Shown: positions 49,537-54,448 of the stretch, piece by piece
Layout of the letters: every line of letters begins with the position of its first letter
Numbering within the stretch: the stretch's first letter is position 1
Virus record (IMG/VR): IMGVR_UViG_3300017971_000337
Span: 1 to 54,448 of that record
Length of the DNA: 54,448 nucleotides
Origin: a virus
Reading direction: 5' to 3' (one strand)
Notes under the pieces: generated by a model
The model's input: the letters and a program-made list of their open reading frames with translations, nothing else
What the model was told of the DNA's origin: nothing
Databases searched by the model: none
Position numbers and translations under genes: made by a program

Positions 49537-49873
49537 GAGGCAGGAAACTGAGGGCATTATGCTCCGTAAAAAGTTCCGCTATACCCCGCCAACTCATGTC
49601 TTAAAGGGTGTAGAACTGGATAAGTTCGTAGAGTTCTTGCGAAAAGAAATCGTTGGGAGCTACGGAGTAATGAATCTTGGACAGGTCTTGAGAAGGTTAA
49701 TCACAAGGCATAACTACATGGACAAGGACAATGCTATGAACTACTTACACTATCTCGCAGAGAGAAAGGCTCTAAACCCGATCAAACAGGTGAATACAGG
49801 TAAAAAGAAGGACTTGTACTTTTTAATGGGATTTAAGCCTGAAAATTTTTACGAAGGAGAAAAGGAAAAATGA
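49505..49873 (+). CDS. basic protein with possible winged-helix fold, unknown function
   Basis: The product is about 122 residues. The start is ATG 49505 with GGAGG 4 bases upstream, preferred to ATG 49457. The N-terminus is extremely basic (MGKKKRKRKVKRQ). Residues 25-110 are helical, with YGVMNLGQVLRRLITRHNY and NAMNYLHYLAERKALNPIKQ, then a strand (KKDLYFLMGF). That order resembles a winged helix. DNA or RNA binding is likely from charge. It overlaps the SNF2 gene by 4 bases, so the two may work together. Confidence 0.6.
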   Translation: MGKKKRKRKVKRQETEGIMLRKKFRYTPPTHVLKGVELDKFVEFLRKEIVGSYGVMNLGQVLRRLITRHNYMDKDNAMNYLHYLAERKALNPIKQVNTGKKKDLYFLMGFKPENFYEGEKEK

Positions 49874-51516
49874 ACTTAGAAAAAACGAAAGAAGTACCAA
49901 AGATGTATAATCACCAGGAAGAAGCACTACAGTTTATACTACCAAAGAACTATTTCGCATTATTTATGGAACAGGGGACAGGGAAAAGTAAAGTTGTTAT
50001 CGAGAAAGCGTACAGTCTGTGGAATGCACAGGAAATTGATTGTGTGATAATAATCAGTCCAAATGCGGTCAAAGAACAATGGGTTACAGAACAATTCCCA
50101 GAACATTATCCTTCTGAAAAGTGGTACGGAATAGTTTGGCAAGGAAAAGAACCAAAGGCGTTCCAACAAGAATTTGTAAGAGCAGGGCGCGACAAGAAGA
50201 ACCTCTTTGTTTTTTCAATCAATGTGGAGGCGTTCCAGGCGAAAAGAATAGACAAATATGTAGAAGCGTTGATTGAAGATAGAAAATTGATGGTTATTGT
50301 TGACGAAAGCACTAGGATAAAAAACGGAAGAAGAAAGCCGAGACGAGGGAAACGAAAAGGTGCTAAGAGAACAAATAAGATTCTGGATTACTTTAAAGAT
50401 GTGACTCATAAGTGTATCTTAACAGGTACACCGACACCGAACAGTCCTTTCGACCTATGGAGTCAGTTTGAATTTTTACGAAGGGATTATTTTGAAAAGG
50501 ATTTCTTTTATTTCAAGCATCATTATGGGATACTAATACAAAAAGCAACCCAGGAAGGGCGGAGATATACAACAGTCTTAGATGAAAAGTCGTACGCAAT
50601 TATAAAGCACAAGCTGAAACAATTTCCAAAGTTATCACATTCTATACTGGAAGACTTAGCAGCTGCTAATAGGATGAAAGTATCTGACATCATAACAATA
50701 AACAAGATGGAGAAATATACAGGGTATAAGAATCTTAAAGAATTGAAGGATAGGATTAGTCGTGTCACATTTTTTGTTAAGAAACAAGATTGTCTCGACC
50801 TTCCGGACAAGGTTTATGAAAAGTTATATTGCGAAATGAAAGGTACACAGAAGAAGCTGTATAACGACCTAAAAAAGCAGATGTACGCTGAATTTTCGGG
50901 GAAAGAAATAACCGTCGTTAATAAAGTAGTGATGGTTCTACGGCTCCAGATGATAGCCGGAGGCCTCTTCCCCTGTACGGATACGGATATAAAATTGGAC
51001 AAGGATGGAAATGAGTACTTTGATTCTGTATACACCTATGAACCACTGGAAGATAACTGTAAGATGTCTGTACTACTCGGTGACCTGGAAGAAGTTTCTA
51101 AAGATACTCAGATTATAATCTGGGCGAGGTTTAGAGGGGAAATAGACCTCATTGTTAATAACCTGAGGGAAAATGGTTACTCCTGTAGAAGGTATTATGG
51201 CGGGAGTAAGTATGAAGTTATAGACCAGTTCAAGCGGAATGAGTTTAGGATACTTGTAGGAAACCCACAGAAGGGTGGAGAAGGACTCAACCTCCAGAAT
51301 GCAACCCTTCATTACTACTACAGTAATTCATTCAAGGCTGATTCTCGACTACAATCCGAAGACCGAAGCCATCGCATTGGTCAAACAAATAAGGTGACCT
51401 ATAAAGACCTCATTTGTAAGAAGACTGTAGATGAAAGAATATATCAAATCTTAAAGAACAAGGAGGATTTAATAAACTATTTTAGAACAAAGGGTATAGG
51501 AGAGTTTTTAAAATGA
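49870..51516 (+). CDS. SNF2-type DEAD-like helicase/translocase
   Basis: The product is 548 residues. LFMEQGTGKSK at 31-41 is Walker A. IIISPNAVKEQW, MVIVDEST near 140-147 (motif II, DEST) and CILTGTPTPNSPFDLWSQ (III) follow in lobe one. Lobe two has IIWARFRGEI, GNPQKGGEGLNLQNAT (V) and RLQSEDRSHRIGQTNKV (VI). This is the phage SNF2 class often next to a VRR-NUC gene. It would move along duplex DNA in replication, recombination or packaging preparation. It is flanked by coupled genes on both sides. Confidence 0.9.
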   Translation: MNLEKTKEVPKMYNHQEEALQFILPKNYFALFMEQGTGKSKVVIEKAYSLWNAQEIDCVIIISPNAVKEQWVTEQFPEHYPSEKWYGIVWQGKEPKAFQQEFVRAGRDKKNLFVFSINVEAFQAKRIDKYVEALIEDRKLMVIVDESTRIKNGRRKPRRGKRKGAKRTNKILDYFKDVTHKCILTGTPTPNSPFDLWSQFEFLRRDYFEKDFFYFKHHYGILIQKATQEGRRYTTVLDEKSYAIIKHKLKQFPKLSHSILEDLAAANRMKVSDIITINKMEKYTGYKNLKELKDRISRVTFFVKKQDCLDLPDKVYEKLYCEMKGTQKKLYNDLKKQMYAEFSGKEITVVNKVVMVLRLQMIAGGLFPCTDTDIKLDKDGNEYFDSVYTYEPLEDNCKMSVLLGDLEEVSKDTQIIIWARFRGEIDLIVNNLRENGYSCRRYYGGSKYEVIDQFKRNEFRILVGNPQKGGEGLNLQNATLHYYYSNSFKADSRLQSEDRSHRIGQTNKVTYKDLICKKTVDERIYQILKNKEDLINYFRTKGIGEFLK

Positions 51517-51866
51517 CAGAAAGTCAAGTGTATCAAAGATTTGTACGACCCGACCTTCAAAGGCGAGACTGTTTCTTTCAAAGGATTGAACAACCACATA
51601 CTCCAGATATTTATATATCAAGGGACGGAAAGGTTCTGTGGGCGGAGTTAAAGGTTATCAATCGTTTACAAAGAGGTACAGTTAAGCCGGACTGGAGAAT
51701 CGGTCAACTACAATGGATAAAAGTGCATGAAGGCTATAACGAAGGACATGTTTGTTTGATCCTTTACTATGATGGCGAAGTTATGTACTTAGAACCAAAA
51801 GAACAATATCAACCGGAGGAACTACAATGTCAGAAGAATCATTATTTCCTGAAACTGGGTCTTTAG
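51513..51866 (+). CDS. VRR-NUC-type nuclease
   Basis: The product is 117 residues. RIEQPHTPDIYIS near 25-37 and LWAELKVINR near 43-52 match the PD-(E)xK core of VRR-NUC domains (PDiyi...wiElK). RIGQLQWIKVHEGY follows with the conserved Gln. The family includes structure-specific and Holliday-junction-type nucleases. It overlaps the SNF2 stop by 4 bases and the following gene by 40 bases. In phages this pair, SNF2 and VRR-NUC, is recurrent, so a joint role is likely. Confidence 0.8.
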   Translation: MTESQVYQRFVRPDLQRRDCFFQRIEQPHTPDIYISRDGKVLWAELKVINRLQRGTVKPDWRIGQLQWIKVHEGYNEGHVCLILYYDGEVMYLEPKEQYQPEELQCQKNHYFLKLGL

Positions 51867-52369
51867 TAGATGAAGACATGATGGCGAAGCTATCAAAGGA
51901 ATGTACAAGATTAAACAATTTGGAAAAGGAGGTGATGGAAAAGGAAGAACAGTTAAAAAACCTTAAAAAACAGGTTGAAATCGTCTCTAGGGAGACAATT
52001 CCAGCTATCTTTAATGAGCTGAACCTGTCGTCCTTACAATTATCGACCGGCGAAAAGGTTGAGATTAAGGATGAGCTGAAAGCATCTATAGCACAAAAGA
52101 ACTACCTGGAAGCGTACAAAAATATGGTGGACGCTGAAGGAGGGGATGAAGAAAAAATAGACTCCCTCTTTAAGACTCAAACGGTTATAGATGGGCTGGA
52201 TGATGAGTTACTTGACTTTTTACTGGAAGAAGAAATTACTTACGATGTAAAAAGGTCAATACACCATCAAACACTAAAGAAGTACTGCAAGGAAAGACTT
52301 GAGAAAGGTCTTACGATACCAGATGGTATCTCAACATTTCAGTATCAAGAAACTAAAATAACAAGATAA
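51827..52369 (+). CDS. coiled-coil phage protein of unknown function
   Basis: The product is 180 residues. A GGAGG site 8 bases before ATG 51827 inside the nuclease gene fixes the start. Residues 20-55 are a coiled coil (LEKEVMEKEEQLKNLKKQVE). The middle contains IPAIFNELNLSSLQLSTGEKVEI then ASIAQKNYLEAYKNM, a pattern I associate with a recurring uncharacterised phage replication-module family. The protein is acidic. It precedes the putative ssDNA-binding gene by 13 bases, so a replication role is likely but unproven. Confidence 0.6.
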   Translation: MSEESLFPETGSLVDEDMMAKLSKECTRLNNLEKEVMEKEEQLKNLKKQVEIVSRETIPAIFNELNLSSLQLSTGEKVEIKDELKASIAQKNYLEAYKNMVDAEGGDEEKIDSLFKTQTVIDGLDDELLDFLLEEEITYDVKRSIHHQTLKKYCKERLEKGLTIPDGISTFQYQETKITR

Positions 52370-52382
52370 GGAGAAATTAATC

Positions 52383-53132
52383 ATGGCACAAAAGAAAAAT
52401 GGAGCAGTAGCAACAACAGAAACAACAGACGTAGCAATGTTTGATACAGGGATGGGTACAGGTTTTGAAAAGACAGATGCGCAAACATTCAAAACACCAT
52501 TCATAAAAATCCTACAAGCAATGAGCCCGGAGCTCAAGAAAAGTGACGCCAAATATATTCCAGGAGCAGAGCAGGGAATGTTTTGCAACAGCGCAACACA
52601 GGAATTGTATGAAACAATTGATGTCGTGGTACTCAAGGTGGAACACTCCCTTGTAGTTTGGAGACCGGATAGAGGCGGATTTGTTGGACGACACCATAAG
52701 AGCGAAGAAAACAATATTGTTTCTACTCGGGAAGGTGTTAAGAAATGGGATGCGGAAGGAAATGAAGTTGTGGATACAATTGAATTTTTCTGTCTGAACA
52801 TAGACGACCCATCTGACATCTTTATACTGCCAATGTCAACAGCATCTATCAAACATGGAAAAGGATTCGCGACAAGGTTAAGAATGCTGAAAGCAGATGG
52901 AAAACCTGTCAATGTTTCCTGGGCTGGTGTTTGGAAACTTGGAACGGTCGAAGAATCCAATGATAAGGGTTCATGGTTTACAGTCGGGGCGACGCCCAAT
53001 TTTGAAAGGTTTATTACAATGGACGAACGGGACAGCTTTATAAAACCGGCGATAGACCTGTTAAAAACGGCTGAAACCGACTATTCAGCCATGAGCGATG
53101 AAGAAGAAAAAGCGGAGGATGTAGAGTATTAA
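52383..53132 (+). CDS. putative single-stranded-DNA-binding protein
   Basis: The product is 249 residues. It has FIKILQAMSPELKKSDAKYIPGAEQGMF, a beta core with VVVLKVEHSLVVWRPDRGGFVG, and a C-terminus that is strongly acidic and ends DVEY. This is similar to phage gp2.5-type or recombination-module ssDNA-binding proteins, whose acidic tails contact the polymerase and helicase. AAGGAG lies 10 bases before the ATG. A hairpin terminator follows. The assignment is by pattern and context rather than a diagnostic motif. Confidence 0.6.
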   Translation: MAQKKNGAVATTETTDVAMFDTGMGTGFEKTDAQTFKTPFIKILQAMSPELKKSDAKYIPGAEQGMFCNSATQELYETIDVVVLKVEHSLVVWRPDRGGFVGRHHKSEENNIVSTREGVKKWDAEGNEVVDTIEFFCLNIDDPSDIFILPMSTASIKHGKGFATRLRMLKADGKPVNVSWAGVWKLGTVEESNDKGSWFTVGATPNFERFITMDERDSFIKPAIDLLKTAETDYSAMSDEEEKAEDVEY

Positions 53133-53149
53133 GCTTGAGCCAAATTCTA

Positions 53150-53184
53150 ACTTCCCCTCGCCATCACGGGAGGGGAAGTACTTT
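53150..53184 (+). terminator. hairpin terminator before the ligase gene
   Basis: ACTTCCCCTC and GAGGGGAAGT form a 10-bp stem, followed by ACTTTTTATGG. It lies between the ssDNA-binding gene and the ligase gene, and the ligase is thus likely expressed partly by read-through. Confidence 0.75.
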
Positions 53185-53198
53185 TTATGGAGAAAATT

Positions 53199-54215
53199 AT
53201 GGGACAAGAAATGAAAATAAGAGGGAAGTTTCCAGTAGAACTTCCTACAGAATATAATCCTGAAATAGGACCAGTCACAGGTTTAGACATAATAAGGGAC
53301 GCAATGCACAGGTTTGAATACTGGGACAGGGCACTTCTATGTCAAGAAAAGATGGATGGCTGGTTTGGTATTTTGATAAAAGAAAACAATAAATGCCGAT
53401 GGGTGCGAGGCTGGAAAGAGTACGGAATGTTGCAAGAAGCACTTAAACAAGTAGAGGAATACCTTCCGGATGATTCTATAGTTGTTTGTGAAGTTATGTA
53501 TGGAACACCATACGGTTCCGCGATGGCTGAACGACTAGGTTACGTTCGTGTATACATCACAGATGTATTGAAGTGGAATGGAAAAGTTGTAGCCGAAGAA
53601 CCAACAGGAAAACGGTTCTTACTTCTATCTGAGTATTTCCGTGGAAGTAACTTTAAAACCAATGGACATCTTTGTCTGGTCAGGACACTTCCATTGAAGG
53701 CAGGTAATCCAGAAGAAAGTAAACGAAAGGCATGGGTCATGTTCAATGATATCTATCGAGAAGGCGGAGAAGGGCTTATCCTTAAGGATATATCGATACC
53801 GTACGTCCTTCGAAGTAAGACAAAGTATATGTGGAAGGTAAAGAAATACGAAGTCAAAAGTTATGTTGTCATGGGGTTTCAGGATTCATCGGCTGTAACT
53901 TATCACGCAAAAGGGATGGAAGTTTCTTCGCTAATAGGAGGTCTCTATGTAGATGGAAAGTTGAAAGAGGCTACAAAGACAAGCGGATTTGACTTTGACT
54001 GGAGAAAGAAGTTTACAGATAACCCTGAAGAGTATATAGGGAAAGTTGTAGATATAGCTGGAAATGAAATCTTTAAAGATGGAGCCATGAGGCATTCCAC
54101 GATGTTGTATTTCCGTCCAGATATATCGCCGAAGGGCTGTACCCTGCACCCAAATGAAGGACAGCCGAAAGAGGGGAAATTTAAGAAACCTCAGGCTGGA
54201 ATACAGCGGATATAA
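53199..54215 (+). CDS. ATP-dependent DNA ligase
   Basis: The product is about 338 residues. Nucleotidyltransferase motifs: EKMDGWFG with active Lys51 (K-x-D-G), WVRGWKE, VVCEVMYGT (III), GEGLILKD (IV) near 198-205 and MWKVKKYE (V). A C-terminal OB fold continues (SYVVMGFQDS, VVDIAGNEI). ATG 53199 has GGAG at 53190-53193; ATG 53187 just after the terminator has no site, so the downstream start is chosen. It joins Okazaki fragments and nicks in phage replication. The last codons contain the 19-base segment shared with 34548-34566. Confidence 0.9.
   Translation: MGQEMKIRGKFPVELPTEYNPEIGPVTGLDIIRDAMHRFEYWDRALLCQEKMDGWFGILIKENNKCRWVRGWKEYGMLQEALKQVEEYLPDDSIVVCEVMYGTPYGSAMAERLGYVRVYITDVLKWNGKVVAEEPTGKRFLLLSEYFRGSNFKTNGHLCLVRTLPLKAGNPEESKRKAWVMFNDIYREGGEGLILKDISIPYVLRSKTKYMWKVKKYEVKSYVVMGFQDSSAVTYHAKGMEVSSLIGGLYVDGKLKEATKTSGFDFDWRKKFTDNPEEYIGKVVDIAGNEIFKDGAMRHSTMLYFRPDISPKGCTLHPNEGQPKEGKFKKPQAGIQRI
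54193..54211 (+). repeat. 19-base segment shared, inverted, with 34548-34566
   Basis: AGGCTGGAATACAGCGGAT, in the last codons of the ligase gene, is the exact reverse complement of a segment in the 34.5 kb leader. Confidence 0.6.
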
Positions 54216-54264
54216 TGGAATATAATTATATACAGGGTATAAAACCCTTATCTATGGATTTTAG

Positions 54265-54284
54265 AGACCTGTACGGTCTTTATA
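54265..54284 (+). terminator. weak hairpin terminator after the ligase gene
   Basis: AGACC-TGTAC-GGTCT is followed by TTATATT. The 5-bp stem is short and the T-tract is poor, so it may be partial. Confidence 0.4.
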
Positions 54285-54313
54285 TTGCGCTCAAAAACTA
54301 ATATATGTATAGT
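54285..54313 (+). promoter_or_regulatory. candidate promoter TTGCGC-17-TATAGT
   Basis: TTGCGC (54285-54290) and TATAGT (54308-54313) lie 17 bases apart, about 25 bases before the DUF1353-like ATG. The -10 is close to consensus and the -35 is weak. It would drive the last two rightward genes. Confidence 0.45.
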
Positions 54314-54338
54314 AAAAATTAACTAACAGGAGGCACAG

Positions 54339-54448
54339 ATGTATTTATCGTCAGTAGGAACTCACGCTATCCAGATGCCGGCTGAGCCGGTATTCACAAG
54401 ACATCCAAAGAAAAGGAATGTCGGTGTACTTTACAAGAGGTTTGCGGT
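54339..54448 (+). CDS. DUF1353-like phage protein, 5' part (continues at position 1)
   Basis: ATG 54339 with GGAGG 5 bases upstream opens a frame that runs off the window end in phase. Its final 14 bases equal the first 14 of the window, and the frame then continues to the stop at 309. The N-terminal 32 residues before the junction (MYLSSVGTHAIQMPAEPVFT start) are followed by the DUF1353-type domain. The in-frame continuation is the strongest evidence that the molecule is circular. The same gene is described at 1-309. Confidence 0.6.
   Translation, partial: MYLSSVGTHAIQMPAEPVFTRHPKKRNVGVLYKRFA
54435..54448. repeat. terminal direct repeat, right copy (pairs with 1-14)
   Basis: The last 14 bases equal the first 14 of the window and continue the same reading frame. 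See the left copy at 1-14. Confidence 0.85.

Noticed and set aside
1-54448. Integrated prophage or defective element
   Set aside because: No integrase, excisionase-repressor pair with divergent promoters, att core or host flanks were found. The ends join in frame, so a free circular or permuted phage genome fits better.

Overview
The window is a complete, or nearly complete, genome of a tailed double-stranded DNA phage of about 54.4 kb. The last 14 bases repeat the first 14, and a DUF1353-type gene reads in frame across that junction, so the molecule closes into a circle of about 54,434 bp or is circularly permuted. I see no rRNA, tRNA, CRISPR array, insertion sequence, integrase or lysogeny repressor, so a virulent phage is likely. 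A tube, a tape measure and a chaperone pair are present without a sheath, which points to siphovirus morphology. The head genes resemble the Mu-type set (DUF935-like portal, MuF, gpI-like protease, DUF1320). AGGAGG ribosome-binding sites are strong throughout. This suggests a host using Shine-Dalgarno initiation, such as a Bacillota, but the host cannot be named from the sequence.

Layout. Two divergent transcription units leave one control region at about 33.0-33.85 kb and converge on a hairpin terminator at 665-695. The leftward late unit runs from 32972 to 725. In order it encodes small and large terminase, portal-MuF fusion, protease-scaffold, decoration protein, major capsid protein, head-tail adaptors, tail terminator, a nine-gene glycan cassette (24597-16756), tail tube, frameshifted tail chaperones, tape measure, tail-tip proteins, several beta-propeller or beta-helix fibre proteins, and a lysis cassette. 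The rightward early unit starts at 33855. It encodes small unknown or DNA-binding proteins separated by hairpin-rich leaders, then an SprT-like protein, an archaeo-eukaryotic-type primase, an SF1 helicase, a nucleotide/DNA modification block (42.0-46.9 kb), DNA polymerase A, nucleases, an SNF2 helicase, a putative ssDNA-binding protein and an ATP-dependent DNA ligase. It ends with two small genes spanning the window ends.

The most unusual part is the nine-gene cassette between the tail-terminator and tail-tube genes. It encodes sialic/nonulosonic acid synthase (NeuB), a fusion of CMP-sialic acid synthetase (NeuA) with a GT29-like sialyltransferase carrying L, S and VS motifs, a DUF115/GT42-like protein, two other glycosyltransferases, a CapA-like protein, a radical SAM enzyme, a PaaK/CapK-like adenylating enzyme and a HAD phosphatase. 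Most of these genes overlap one another, and the first overlaps the tail-terminator gene. They are therefore probably co-expressed with virion genes and may build and attach a sialic-acid-like sugar to the virion or the dying host. No NeuC epimerase is visible, so the hexosamine precursor would come from the host.

A second modification system, apparently acting on DNA, lies in the early region. It has a TET-associated-type glycosyltransferase, a B12-binding radical SAM protein, an HhH protein like the alpha-glutamyl/putrescinyl-thymine pyrophosphorylases, an HD nucleotidase, a thymidylate-synthase-fold enzyme with Asp where dUMP enzymes have Asn (suggesting dCMP), and dCMP deaminase. The control region at 33.2-33.7 kb carries eleven perfect copies of an 8-mer (TGTACTCA or its complement) and two 37-bp near-identical repeats. 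It is a strong candidate for a replication origin or an early/late switch.
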